This document shows positions 1-8,662 of a stretch of DNA of 64,000 bases, in pieces. A program made the translations under genes and the position numbers. Every line of letters begins with the position of its first letter. Position 1 is the stretch's first letter. Below the pieces are notes generated by a model. It was not told where the DNA came from and made no database searches. It saw only the letters and a program-made list of their open reading frames with translations. Where the stretch lies: contig NZ_FOJG01000002.1 of assembly GCF_900110835.1 (NCBI RefSeq), positions 3,488,698 to 3,552,697 of the forward strand. The letters run 5' to 3'. Source of the DNA: Chitinophaga arvensicola. Its GTDB lineage: Bacteria; Bacteroidota; Bacteroidia; Chitinophagales; Chitinophagaceae.

Positions 1-98
1 GTTTCATCTGCAATGGCCGCCTGCGGCTCCGTATCCAGTGTTTTATTGCAAGCCAGTGCGAGTAATGCTAATAATACAAATAAATATTTAGGTGTCAT
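1..98 (-). CDS. SusD-family outer-membrane lipoprotein, N-terminus only
   Basis: The 32 codons visible before the window edge start with MTPKYLFVLLALLALACNKT, a short lipoprotein signal with a lipobox ending at Cys17, followed by a SusD-like Asp-Thr-Glu-Pro. It begins 11 bp downstream of the stop of the SusC gene at 110-3190, which is the invariant susC-susD order, so it is the surface glycan/nutrient-binding lipoprotein partner of that receptor. Identification rests on the signal, the position and the N-terminal style; the diagnostic SusD helical core lies outside the window. Confidence 0.8.
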   Translation of the reverse strand, partial: MTPKYLFVLLALLALACNKTLDTEPQAAIADE

Positions 99-109
99 GA
101 TGACTGATT

Positions 110-3100
110 TTATAAAGTTAAGCGAAGTCCTACGGCGAAGGTTTTGGGCTGTGGGGTGGTATTAAAATCCAATCCCTGTACAATGCTGTTGGTTTCACCG
201 GAGTTATTGGCTTCCGGATCCGGACCGCTGTATTTGCTGATGGTAAAGAGGTTGCTGGCGGTAGCATAGATATTCACATTGCTTATACGGTACTTCGACA
301 ATAATCTCGATGGTAAAGTATAACCGATCGTTACATCACGCAGGCGGATATACGAAGCGTCTTCCAGGAAGCGGCTGGTATTGCCGTTGTAATTGCTGCT
401 ACCATCAGGATTAGGTAAAGAAGTGGGTCGTGGTAAAACGCCTTCATCGCCGGGTTGCTTCCAGTAATTGAGCGCGCTTTTCTGAATAGAGCGGGTAACC
501 CCGCGTGTGCCGCCTGCTTCCAGGAAATAGCGGGTGTAGTTAAATACCTTGTTGCCATACTTGTAAAAGATATTCACATTCAGATCAAAGCCTTTGTAGG
601 TAAATGTATTCCGAAGTGTTCCTTCAAACTTCGGCCAGATGTTACCCACAATCTTTTTATCGTCGTTGGTGATCTTTCCATCGGGCACACCTTTAGGTCC
701 GCTTACGTCTTCATCAATCACATTACCGGTAGCAGGATCTACGCCCAGCTCATTAAACAGGTACAAAGAATAAATAGGATAGCCCTGTACAATACGATAC
801 ATACCGTAACTACCGTCTGTAATCGGATCAGGGAGTTTCTCCACGCGGTTTACGTTATGTGAAATAGTGAATGTAGATTTCCAGGAGAAGTTTTTGCTTT
901 CTACATTCGTAGAGTTGATTAATAACTCCACGCCTTTGTTGCTCATAGCGCCCACATTGCTCACAATAGAGCCATACCCGGAGATAACCGGTATGGAAGC
1001 CGGCAGCAGCAGATCTGACGTATACTTGCTATAGTAATCTGCCTCAAAGCTCAGGCGATCATGAAACAAACTACCGGCAATGCCTATATTAAACTGCCGG
1101 GTGGTTTCCCATCTCAGATCCGGGTTAGCCGGCTGATTGGGTGCTGTACCTGGTTGCTCTAAATAGTTTTTACCCCCATTCCACAAACCACGGGAGGCAA
1201 AGTCATCGATATTCTGGTTACCTGTTAACCCGTAACTGGATTTAATTTTCAGATCAGTAACCGTCGCATTTTTCGGAAAGAAATCTTCCCGGCTGATCGT
1301 CCAGCCTGCACCTACCGAAGGAAAATATCCCCAGCGATGATCACGGCCGAAGCGCGACGAAGCATCGGCACGGATATTCGCATCCAGGCTGTATTTGTTG
1401 TGGAACAAATAGTTGGCGCCGGTGAAGAAGGAGATCAGCCGTGATTGTGAGCCGGAAGAAGAAGCGGTTTGCACGGCAGCAGAAGTGATCCTTTTAAACT
1501 GATCACTCGGAAAACCCGTACCGGTTAACGCAGCGCTTTCCTGGCTGGTAAACTGGGCCGTGTTACCCAGGAATACAGACAGATCATTTTGCGATCCGAA
1601 ACTTTTATTATAGTTCAGCAGTTGTTCTGCAATCAATGTTTCTTTGGTAGTAGTTACATCGTTGGCTTCTCCCGCAGGTTGTCCATATACCAGGAAAGTA
1701 TTGTAATAGGCCTTCTCGTGATAGTTGGCATAGTCGCTGCTTAAAGTGGATTTGAAGGTCAGTCCCGGCAGCAGGGCCAGTTGCGCATAAATACTGTTCA
1801 AACTCCGCAGGCTATACGAATAGGTATCAGAATTATTGAGAATCGCGTATACATTGTCGAATACGCCCACTTTATAATAGCTGCCATCGGGGTTATACAA
1901 CGGATAAAAGACCGGCGTATGAAGGGCAGCCTGGAACAGGCCCGCAGGGCCATCTCCCACTCTTACCAGCCTGCGTGGCACATAAGAAAGGCTATTACTG
2001 GTACCAATTTTCAACGCATTGGAAACGGTATGATCCAGGTTTACACGCAGGGAGTAACGTTTGAAATCCTGCAGTTTTAAGGTAGACTGGGTATACTCAT
2101 AATCACCACCCAGGTAGAAATTTGTTTTGGCATCTCCACCGGTCACGGCTACACCGTATTTCTGCGATACGGCCGTTCTGAATACATCTTTCAGGCGATC
2201 GTAGGTTGGTTGTTCTTCCGGTGTGCCATAAGCCGGAAACCCGGACACAGCCTGTCCTTTAGGGCGGAAAGGCAGCAGGTTGGCCGGTACGCCATCATTC
2301 GTAGAAGCAGCATTTACAATGGCCGCATGTTCAGGGCCGGTCACCAGTTCCCATAAATTGGTGGATTGTGCCAATCCATATTGTGCGTTAAAGCTCACCT
2401 TAGAGCGGGAATTTTTGGCGCCACGTTTTGTTGTAATCAGGATCACGCCATTTGCCCCCCGGGCGCCGTAAATGGCAGTAGCGTTGGCATCTTTCAACAC
2501 AGAAACAGATGCGATATCTTCCGGGTTTAAATCCGATAAAGGATTCGGTACCTGTCCACCGAGGCCACGCCCCAGGTTCTGCATATTGCCGGTATTAATA
2601 AACACACCGTCTACCACATAGAGCGGATCATTACCGGCGGTAATGGAGGTAGCGCCGCGAAGTCGCACCAACACAGAAGTACCTGGCACGCCGGAGTTAC
2701 TGGCAATCATGAGTCCAGGTACCTGCCCCTGTAATTTTTCCACCACACTGGTGGAGTTCACCCTGGAAAAATCGCTGGCTGCCACCGTGGTAATAGCGCC
2801 GGTGCGGGCATTGCTCTTTGTGCGGGTATACCCCACCACGGTGAGTTCGCTGAGTTTACTGTTAGCGGCTTTCAGTAACACGATCACCGGCGCACTGCCT
2901 TTGATAATCACTTCCTGCGGCTCATACCCTATGTAACTGATCTGTGCAGTAGCCGGAAACTCTTGCCCGGTAAGGAATTGAAAGCCACCTTGCTCGTCGG
3001 TGAGTACCTGGTGCGTTGTATTCCGCAGACGGACAGTAGCACTTACGAGAGGTTCTTTTGTATCGGCGTCCAGTACTTTACCGGCAATGGTAATATTGGG

Positions 3101-3190
3101 ATGCTGGGCAAAGGCAGTCGCCAGCAGGCATAGCAGCCATATCGTAACAGCCAGCCGCTTCAAATAATCAGGTTGATTGATTCGGATCAT
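110..3190 (-). CDS. SusC/RagA-family TonB-linked outer-membrane receptor (locus 1)
   Basis: A 1026-residue TonB-dependent beta-barrel that works with the SusD partner just downstream (11 bp gap). Visible parts are a signal peptide ending near AFAQ, a carboxypeptidase-D regulatory-like domain (ITIAGKVLDADTKEPL), the SusC linker LTVVGYTRTKS, a plug with VLKDANATAIYGARGANGV, and a barrel ending in a hydrophobic C-terminus. There is no STN domain, so signalling through an anti-sigma factor is not expected. I chose Met at 3190 because it gives a clean signal peptide; the frame stays open to 3247 but that adds 19 unlikely residues. No regulator is adjacent. A tiny Cys-rich ORF lies about 170 bp upstream. 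The substrate cannot be read from the sequence. Confidence 0.93.
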   Translation of the reverse strand: MIRINQPDYLKRLAVTIWLLCLLATAFAQHPNITIAGKVLDADTKEPLVSATVRLRNTTHQVLTDEQGGFQFLTGQEFPATAQISYIGYEPQEVIIKGSAPVIVLLKAANSKLSELTVVGYTRTKSNARTGAITTVAASDFSRVNSTSVVEKLQGQVPGLMIASNSGVPGTSVLVRLRGATSITAGNDPLYVVDGVFINTGNMQNLGRGLGGQVPNPLSDLNPEDIASVSVLKDANATAIYGARGANGVILITTKRGAKNSRSKVSFNAQYGLAQSTNLWELVTGPEHAAIVNAASTNDGVPANLLPFRPKGQAVSGFPAYGTPEEQPTYDRLKDVFRTAVSQKYGVAVTGGDAKTNFYLGGDYEYTQSTLKLQDFKRYSLRVNLDHTVSNALKIGTSNSLSYVPRRLVRVGDGPAGLFQAALHTPVFYPLYNPDGSYYKVGVFDNVYAILNNSDTYSYSLRSLNSIYAQLALLPGLTFKSTLSSDYANYHEKAYYNTFLVYGQPAGEANDVTTTKETLIAEQLLNYNKSFGSQNDLSVFLGNTAQFTSQESAALTGTGFPSDQFKRITSAAVQTASSSGSQSRLISFFTGANYLFHNKYSLDANIRADASSRFGRDHRWGYFPSVGAGWTISREDFFPKNATVTDLKIKSSYGLTGNQNIDDFASRGLWNGGKNYLEQPGTAPNQPANPDLRWETTRQFNIGIAGSLFHDRLSFEADYYSKYTSDLLLPASIPVISGYGSIVSNVGAMSNKGVELLINSTNVESKNFSWKSTFTISHNVNRVEKLPDPITDGSYGMYRIVQGYPIYSLYLFNELGVDPATGNVIDEDVSGPKGVPDGKITNDDKKIVGNIWPKFEGTLRNTFTYKGFDLNVNIFYKYGNKVFNYTRYFLEAGGTRGVTRSIQKSALNYWKQPGDEGVLPRPTSLPNPDGSSNYNGNTSRFLEDASYIRLRDVTIGYTLPSRLLSKYRISNVNIYATASNLFTISKYSGPDPEANNSGETNSIVQGLDFNTTPQPKTFAVGLRLTL

Positions 3191-3532
3191 GCAATAGTAG
3201 TTTGGACCCATGCTGAATGGATCATGAAGAAGATATAAGAAGGACATTACTTTCCCTGCTGCCCGGTCGTAAGGAGCAGAAAGTATAGCCGGCGGCTATT
3301 TAGAGCCGTAATTAAGATACTGGTGATCCCTGGTGGAAGGAGTAATAGTAACAGAAATGCTATCAGTTGGTTATACAACAACAAGGGTAAAGCTTCTGCA
3401 TAGAATAATAATTTTGATGATCAAATAGTGACAAATATCCGTCTGCAGCGAAATATAAATAGTCTACAATATTAGTAGGATAAAACTAATAAATGTTTTT
3501 TAGAAAGTATAATTTTTTCGGGAATAAAAGTA
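3191..3532. other. AT-rich leader/intergenic region upstream of susC locus 1
   Basis: This 342-bp gap between the propeller protein and SusC holds no full-length gene. I see a weak stem-loop (arms 3293-3297 and 3304-3308), a near-consensus minus-strand -7 element (GATATTTG, complement at 3432-3439, one mismatch and no -33 at proper spacing), an inverted repeat TATTAGT/ACTAATA (3470-3476 and 3485-3491), and the minus-strand mini-ORF at 3363-3401. It is probably the 5' leader of the susC-susD transcript. Confidence 0.5.
3363..3401 (-). CDS. Candidate 12-residue Cys-Cys-Cys leader peptide before susC locus 1
   Basis: An ATG-started ORF of 12 codons reads MQKLYPCCCITN, with three consecutive TGT codons, and ends about 170 nt before the susC start. 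It has the form of an attenuation leader peptide, and two other susC genes in this window also carry small leader ORFs. On its own such a short ORF could occur by chance, and I see no strong hairpin right after it. Confidence 0.25.
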   Translation of the reverse strand: MQKLYPCCCITN

Positions 3533-6196
3533 TTAGCGTATCAGTGTAAAGGCTCCCTTCTTCATCTGTAGCTGGCTTTCCTGGCCGTAATAGGCGTATT
3601 GAATCATGTATACATAAGCGCCTACAGGCTGCAGCTCATTTTTGTAATAGCCATCCCAACCAATTTTTGGATCATTGCTTTCAAATATCAGGTTGCCCCA
3701 GCGATTGAAGATGGACATTTTGTATATAGCTACGCCTCTTAACCTTGGCCTGAAAACATCATTGATACCATCATTATTTGGGGTAAATGCGTTAGGTACA
3801 AACAAAGACGATACATTCGATACTGCGATACGTACCGTATCCGATTTGATACAGTTCTCTCCTGTGATGGTGGTTACAATGTAGACTGTATTTTTTAATG
3901 GCATCGCCAACGGTGTGGCACAATTGGAGCAGCTAAGACCTTCGACAGGTGTCCATTGATAATCGGGTGCGTTGGTGGCAGTTAATCTGATGGTTTCCCC
4001 GATCGTAATTTCTGTATCGTCATTAAGAATCTTAACACGCTCCGGAGATTTATTATACATCGTAATGATAGTGTCCTTACTACAATTATTATCATCGATT
4101 ATCTTCAGGTCATAATTACCGGCGCCCAGGTGTTCGACAGTCGGCGAAGAGATCAACAGGTTGTCCCAGTACATCCGGTAGGGCGGCGTACCTCCGTTCA
4201 GGGTGGTTAAAGCCTTACCTGTTTTTTTATCGCACAGATCATCTGAAGTCAGCACTTTTAAATTCAATGCTGCTGGCTCGGAAACACTTACCTGCACACT
4301 ATCCAGGCATGCGGCATTCCGGATGTAAATTTTGTAACTGCCCGGGCCGATCCCGTTAAAGACCGGCTGTGACTGGAAATCCTGGCCTTTTATCGCGTAT
4401 TCAAAAGGAGGTACTCCTCTGTTTACAGCCACTGTAAAGGTACCATCAGCGATGCCATTACACAAAGGCGGCTGGGAAGAAACACTTCCTTTGAGCATCC
4501 GTTCTTCAATTTCTTTTATAGCTAAACTTCCGGTAAGTTCACAACCATTTTTATCCGTTACTTTATAAGCATAGTCACCAACCGGCAGTTTATCTGCCAC
4601 AGGATCGCTGCCTCCATTAAGTGAAAAAGTATAAGGAACGGCGCCACCGGCGGGCGCGAGTTCTATTTTACCTTTATGGTTACAATCAATATCTGTTACG
4701 GTGCTTGTAAGCGTCAGGTCACTAAACTTTACCTCTACCTGGTCTTTTGCTGTACACCCACCATTGCTGACTTCTACCTCAAATGTTCCGGACTGGTTCA
4801 CTACTATTTTTTGCGATACTTCCAGCGTGTTCCATTTATAGGAGCTATAGCCCAAACCGGCATCCAGCGTTAAAGAAGTGCCATCGCAAACAAGCACGTC
4901 TTTCCCAAGATCCGGCTTTGGTAAAGGCATCACCACAATATTCTTACAGGTAGTACTTTCCGTGAGCGTAAATTCATCGGTCAACAGATTAACGGTATAA
5001 ATACCTGGCTCTTTATAAAAGAAAACAGGCGGTTCCTTATCAGTGGAAGACGGAATACTGGCATTGTCACAGTTACCAAATACCAGCCGCGATAATGTAT
5101 TGGTAGCCACATTTGTGATAAAGGCATACAGGTTATTGCCTTCCCGGAAAATAGTGGAAATAGAATGCGGAAAACTAAGATCTCCGTTGGTTGTTAACAC
5201 GGAACCTGTGAGCGCATCAGGAAGCTCACTTTTGATCCCATCTTTAAAATCAATTCTTACCATGTCATTGGTTCTCCTGTTCACTACCAATGCAAATATA
5301 TTTCCGCAATCATGTATCAGGGAAAGATCCCGGGGGCCGGCCAATACATTACCAGGGTTACCTAAATTTGTACCGGTTGGCGTATTGGAAAGAGAAACTC
5401 CGAGTTCCAACCGGGTAATGCTGGAAGATCCTTCATTGGAAACAAATATGTACCACTCACCATTTTCTTTAATGGGAAAAATACCAGTAGGATTATCCAG
5501 GTTTCCTACATTACGAAAATTGGTAGCAACAGGCGTATTACTAAAAGAAGTGCCGAATTCAAAACGGGTAAAAGAATTGTTATAGTAGTTAACTGTAAAT
5601 CCATACCAGTTACCATTTTCCTGTGTAATAAACAGATCAACCGGGTAATTCAGATCACCTATGTTTCCCCAATTCTGCTGACCACTTACTGCATTTGACA
5701 ATGAATTTCCAAAATCCAGTCTCACGATCCTGGCCGAACCGGGGTCATTTCCTCCTACTATCACCAGGTGCCATCCAGTTGCATCTTTCACCACCTGCAA
5801 GCCTTCTGTAGTATTGGTCAAAAGCCCTCCAAATGTACCCAGGTCTTCAGACACAGGGGTATTCAGTAAATTATTGCCAAAAGATAAACGTACCAGGTTA
5901 CCGGTGTTATTTGTATAAAAAGCGAAGTAGTCATTTCCATCTTTAGCGGTTACCAAAAATACCGGAAGGCTCATATGCCCACCGATATTTCCCAGATTAG
6001 TCACCTGGGGCGGATTATATAATCCACCTGAACAAAAATTCCATAAAAACTTGGTAGCTCCAACGGAAGTATTCTTGATCACAACCGGTGCATTTACACA
6101 AACAGTATCTGGAGCATTGAAATCAGCCTGGCCAAACAATTGATTGAAAACCAGACAGAAAAAAACCGTAAAGAAAAAGTATAGAGATGCTCGCAT
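3533..6196 (-). CDS. Secreted propeller/SprB-repeat protein with type B T9SS sorting domain
   Basis: An 887-residue exported protein. After a signal peptide (about 1-22) come six repeats of about 55 residues with the pattern LGN-xG-x-L...GxWYxF...RLxFGxSLSNTP (about 45-385), which I read as a six-bladed propeller. They are followed by PKD/Ig-like sheets (about 385-490), three SprB-type repeats with the GGxxPYxxSL core (about 500-690), another Ig-like segment, and a C-terminal PNAFTPNNDGINDVF...FNRWGNLIFES...GWDG domain (about 800-887). That last domain is the gliding-motility-associated C-terminal (CHU_C) type B signal that directs secretion through the type IX system. SprB repeats occur in gliding adhesins, so a surface adhesion role is likely, but the ligand is unknown. 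It stands alone on the minus strand. Confidence 0.88.
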   Translation of the reverse strand: MRASLYFFFTVFFCLVFNQLFGQADFNAPDTVCVNAPVVIKNTSVGATKFLWNFCSGGLYNPPQVTNLGNIGGHMSLPVFLVTAKDGNDYFAFYTNNTGNLVRLSFGNNLLNTPVSEDLGTFGGLLTNTTEGLQVVKDATGWHLVIVGGNDPGSARIVRLDFGNSLSNAVSGQQNWGNIGDLNYPVDLFITQENGNWYGFTVNYYNNSFTRFEFGTSFSNTPVATNFRNVGNLDNPTGIFPIKENGEWYIFVSNEGSSSITRLELGVSLSNTPTGTNLGNPGNVLAGPRDLSLIHDCGNIFALVVNRRTNDMVRIDFKDGIKSELPDALTGSVLTTNGDLSFPHSISTIFREGNNLYAFITNVATNTLSRLVFGNCDNASIPSSTDKEPPVFFYKEPGIYTVNLLTDEFTLTESTTCKNIVVMPLPKPDLGKDVLVCDGTSLTLDAGLGYSSYKWNTLEVSQKIVVNQSGTFEVEVSNGGCTAKDQVEVKFSDLTLTSTVTDIDCNHKGKIELAPAGGAVPYTFSLNGGSDPVADKLPVGDYAYKVTDKNGCELTGSLAIKEIEERMLKGSVSSQPPLCNGIADGTFTVAVNRGVPPFEYAIKGQDFQSQPVFNGIGPGSYKIYIRNAACLDSVQVSVSEPAALNLKVLTSDDLCDKKTGKALTTLNGGTPPYRMYWDNLLISSPTVEHLGAGNYDLKIIDDNNCSKDTIITMYNKSPERVKILNDDTEITIGETIRLTATNAPDYQWTPVEGLSCSNCATPLAMPLKNTVYIVTTITGENCIKSDTVRIAVSNVSSLFVPNAFTPNNDGINDVFRPRLRGVAIYKMSIFNRWGNLIFESNDPKIGWDGYYKNELQPVGAYVYMIQYAYYGQESQLQMKKGAFTLIR

Positions 6197-6292
6197 CGAA
6201 ATATAGGGCTAAAGTGGAATAAAGTTAAACAACCTTTTCTAAAAAGAAGCACCCGGCTGCAAATCACTTATGCTGATGGCCGGTAGAATATT

Positions 6293-6323
6293 AAAAAACG
6301 CAATAGCCATAGACTATTGCGTT
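6293..6323 (-). terminator. Terminator of the first tRNA-Gln
   Basis: Perfect 10-bp arms (6297-6306 and 6314-6323) around a 7-nt loop. On the minus strand they are followed by a run of T (complement of 6293-6298). It lies 40 bp downstream of the tRNA. Confidence 0.85.
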
Positions 6324-6363
6324 CAAAAAATCTATTGTTGTGATAAAGTGATCAAACAATTTG

Positions 6364-6434
6364 TTGCCCAACCAGGATTCGAACCTAGACAAACAGAACC
6401 AAAATCTGTCGTACTACCATTATACTATTAGGCA
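6364..6434 (-). tRNA. tRNA-Gln (anticodon TTG), copy 1
   Basis: A 71-nt cloverleaf on the minus strand. The acceptor stem pairs TGCCTAA with TTGGGCA, the anticodon stem ACAGA/TCTGT encloses loop TTTTGGT (anticodon TTG), and the T-arm carries GGTTCGAATCC. The fifth acceptor pair is a U.G wobble, whereas the copy at 50076-50146 has C-G there; the rest is identical. CCA is not encoded. Confidence 0.95.
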
Positions 6435-6450
6435 TCATTTCAACGGGATG

Positions 6451-6480
6451 CAAATGTAGTTTTTTTCTGAAATAAAACAA
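6451..6480 (-). promoter_or_regulatory. Promoter of the first tRNA-Gln
   Basis: On the minus strand TTG (complement of 6478-6480), 19 nt, then TACATTTG (complement of 6451-6458). This exactly fits the Bacteroidota sigma consensus TTG-N19-TAnnTTTG and starts 17 nt upstream of the tRNA 5' end. Confidence 0.75.
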
Positions 6481-6505
6481 CTATTGTGAAAAAATATTCC
6501 CGCAG

Positions 6506-6994
6506 TTATTTTTTCTTCCGGATGGATAACGCCGCTATACCTACGGCTATAGCGTCTTCCACGCCGCCCACGGCTGCATCTCTCACCTGTAATTTCCGTC
6601 CGGTAGCCCTGCGTAAATAGAAGAAAACGTATGCTGCTGCCACTGCTGCGGCACCGCCAATCAATGCGCCCTTCCATGCTTTCTCTCCTTTGGCCTGGTA
6701 TAAAGTAGCGCCGGCCAATGCACCGGAGAGGGCCCTGCCGGTAATACCGGTGGCGGCTATACGATTACCAATGCCGGGAGCTTTATCCACTACCAGTTCC
6801 CCCGCTGCCATAGTTTGCAGATAACGCGAAGTGGCGGGTCGCTGCATAAATCCCAACGGTGATTTGCGCAATTTTTCAGAAGGATCGCGGCTAACAAAAT
6901 AACTCGCGAATGCCGGGCCCATAGCGCTCCGCATTCCGGTAACCACCCCAAGGCCGATAGTACGGCATATCGTAGATATTGTAGCTTTTTTCAT
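6506..6994 (-). CDS. DUF4126-like small membrane protein
   Basis: A 162-residue protein with a Gly/Ala-rich pattern: TGMRSAMGPAFAS near the N-terminus, VVDKAPGIGNRIAATGITGRALSGALAGATL in the middle (about 69-98), a hydrophobic segment (about 110-128) and a second Ala-rich helix near a KKK C-terminus. The order of an RS-x2-P motif, a D-x-P segment and a GRALSGALAGA block resembles the DUF4126 family, whose function is unknown. It is divergent from the GntR operon across 159 bp that include the palindromic operator at 7100-7114, so it might be controlled by it too. The tRNA-Gln downstream has its own promoter. Confidence 0.6.
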   Translation of the reverse strand: MKKATISTICRTIGLGVVTGMRSAMGPAFASYFVSRDPSEKLRKSPLGFMQRPATSRYLQTMAAGELVVDKAPGIGNRIAATGITGRALSGALAGATLYQAKGEKAWKGALIGGAAAVAAAYVFFYLRRATGRKLQVRDAAVGGVEDAIAVGIAALSIRKKK

Positions 6995-7099
6995 ACCCCA
7001 AAGGTCACAATCATTGTGCCATGCCTGCCCATTGCTTCTGCCCGTTAGTACGACAGGCTGAAGTATTGCCGGAATTATGCTTCTCCCCTCTCAAAAATA

Positions 7100-7134
7100 A
7101 AACATCAGATGTTTAAATAAACATCATACCTTTG
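7100..7134 (+). promoter_or_regulatory. GntR operator palindrome and -7 element
   Basis: A perfect palindrome AAACATC-A-GATGTTT spans 7100-7114, followed by a direct half-site AAACATCAT at 7119-7127 and a consensus -7 box TACCTTTG at 7127-7134. The regulator starts 19 nt later at 7154. The 11-mer AACATCAGATG of the operator recurs at 7811-7821, over the start codon of the permease gene. This is the expected arrangement for autoregulation by the GntR protein. Confidence 0.65.
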
Positions 7135-7153
7135 TATTCGCAAATGTAATTTT

Positions 7154-7807
7154 ATGGAGCAGACATCCAAATTATCGGATCGCGTGATCAACGCCATCCA
7201 GAAAGATATCTCCCAGGGGAAATATAAACCCGGACAGAAGATCCCCGCAGAGCCCGAGCTGATGGTACAATATGCAGTAGGCCGCTCTACCATCCGCGAA
7301 GCCATTAAAACACTCGCCATGTCGGGCATATTGCGGGTACAGCAGGGAGCAGGTACTTTCGTCAATGAAACCGTGCAAACGGAATCGCTGGACCAGCGCC
7401 TCCGCCGGGCCGACTTTGAAGAAATCAACCAGGTGCGGCGCATGCTGGATTATGAGATCGTAAAACTGGCGGCAGAAAACCATACCAAGGAAGATCTGCA
7501 TGAGCTGAAATCCTTGCTGGAAAAGCGGAAACAGGCTATTCTCGAACAAGAGTACCAGCAATGTATGGAAGCAGACATTGCTTTTCATACCGCCATTGCA
7601 AAAGCATCGGGCAACAATGTGCTGGCAGACCTCTTCCGCAGCTTCACCGTAGTAATCCGCGACTTCTTCTCCAAACGTGATACACAGAGCATCAGTCACT
7701 TCGCCATCAGCCATCATTTGCACGAGCAGCTGTACAAAGCCATCAAAAGCGGCAATGTCAAATTATCCCGGCAGGTAATGGAAGATATACTGGACAATAA
7801 TTATTAA
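7154..7807 (+). CDS. GntR-family (FadR/FCD) transcriptional regulator
   Basis: A 217-residue repressor-type protein. The N-terminal winged helix (about 8-75) shows the GntR signature GQKIPAEPELMVQYAVGRSTIREAIKTLAMSGILRVQQGAGTFV in pieces, and the all-helical FCD ligand domain (about 90-215) has the typical D-x-x-FH-x-AI-x-x-ASGN stretch (about 138-154) with later His residues suited to metal binding. It is the first gene of an operon with a TauE-type permease (11 bp gap) and DUF1634, so it probably senses the anion they move. The operator at 7100-7114 implies autoregulation. Family size is normal. The effector cannot be deduced. Confidence 0.9.
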   Translation: MEQTSKLSDRVINAIQKDISQGKYKPGQKIPAEPELMVQYAVGRSTIREAIKTLAMSGILRVQQGAGTFVNETVQTESLDQRLRRADFEEINQVRRMLDYEIVKLAAENHTKEDLHELKSLLEKRKQAILEQEYQQCMEADIAFHTAIAKASGNNVLADLFRSFTVVIRDFFSKRDTQSISHFAISHHLHEQLYKAIKSGNVKLSRQVMEDILDNNY

Positions 7808-7818
7808 AACAACATCAG

Positions 7819-8652
7819 ATGAATATCCTGATCTTTAGCTTAATACTGCTGGCAGGCGCTTATGTGGCCGGGCTTTTAGGCTCTCTCACCGGCCTTGGTG
7901 GCGGTGTCATTCTCATTCCTTTACTTACGCTTGTATTTCATGTAGATATCCGGTATGCCATCGGTGCAGCTTTGCTGGCTTCTATCGCCAATTCTTCCGG
8001 CGCGGCCACGGCGTATATCAAAGAAGGCATCACCAATATCAGGTTGGGTATGTTCCTGGAAATAGCCACCACAGCGGGCGCTGTAGGAGGTGCACTACTC
8101 GCCGTATTTACACCTGTCAATTTCATTGCGATTCTTTTGGGCGTAGTCCTGATTTTCTCCGCAGCTATGACGATCCGTAAAAAAACGGAACATATTGAGC
8201 AAACAGGTAGTAAATTATCCTACACTTTAAAATTGAATAGCACCTACCCTACTCCGGCCGGCGAAGTAGCCTATAAGCTGAAGAATGTGGTTGGAGGCTT
8301 CTCTATCATGCTGATCGCGGGCGTATTATCAGGCCTGCTGGGTATCGGTTCCGGCGCTCTCAAAGTACTCGCCATGGACGGCGCCATGCGTATCCCTTTC
8401 AAAGTGAGTACCACCACCAGTAATTTCATGATTGGTGTAACGGCTGCCGCCAGTGCGGTAGTATACCTGCAAAGAGGTTATATCGATCCGGGGATTGCCT
8501 TCCCGGTGGTATTGGGTGTACTCGGCGGCGCCTTTACCGGTGCGCGTTTGCTCACCTATATCAATCCACGCACGTTAAGAATCATCTTCTCCGCGGCGAT
8601 CACTTTTGTAGCGCTGGAAATGATTTATAACGGATTTAATCACCAGTTTTAA
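7819..8652 (+). CDS. TauE/SafE-family anion permease
   Basis: A 277-residue polytopic membrane protein with two related halves, each opening with a Gly-rich helix (GLLGSLTGLGGGVILIPLL at about 19-37 and SGLLGIGSGALKVLAM at about 171-186), as is usual for the TauE/SafE (DUF81) family that exports or imports sulfur-containing organic acids, sulfite or related anions. It follows the GntR regulator by 11 bp and precedes DUF1634 by 10 bp. The permease plus DUF1634 pairing is common and suggests a two-component transporter. The substrate is not defined by the sequence. Confidence 0.9.
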   Translation: MNILIFSLILLAGAYVAGLLGSLTGLGGGVILIPLLTLVFHVDIRYAIGAALLASIANSSGAATAYIKEGITNIRLGMFLEIATTAGAVGGALLAVFTPVNFIAILLGVVLIFSAAMTIRKKTEHIEQTGSKLSYTLKLNSTYPTPAGEVAYKLKNVVGGFSIMLIAGVLSGLLGIGSGALKVLAMDGAMRIPFKVSTTTSNFMIGVTAAASAVVYLQRGYIDPGIAFPVVLGVLGGAFTGARLLTYINPRTLRIIFSAAITFVALEMIYNGFNHQF

Positions 8653-8662
8653 TTGATTCGTT

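Noticed and set aside
3250-3400. Minus-strand frame with a run of leucines upstream of susC locus 1
   Set aside because: The Leu-rich stretch has no ATG in frame before an upstream stop codon, so it is not a convincing coding unit.
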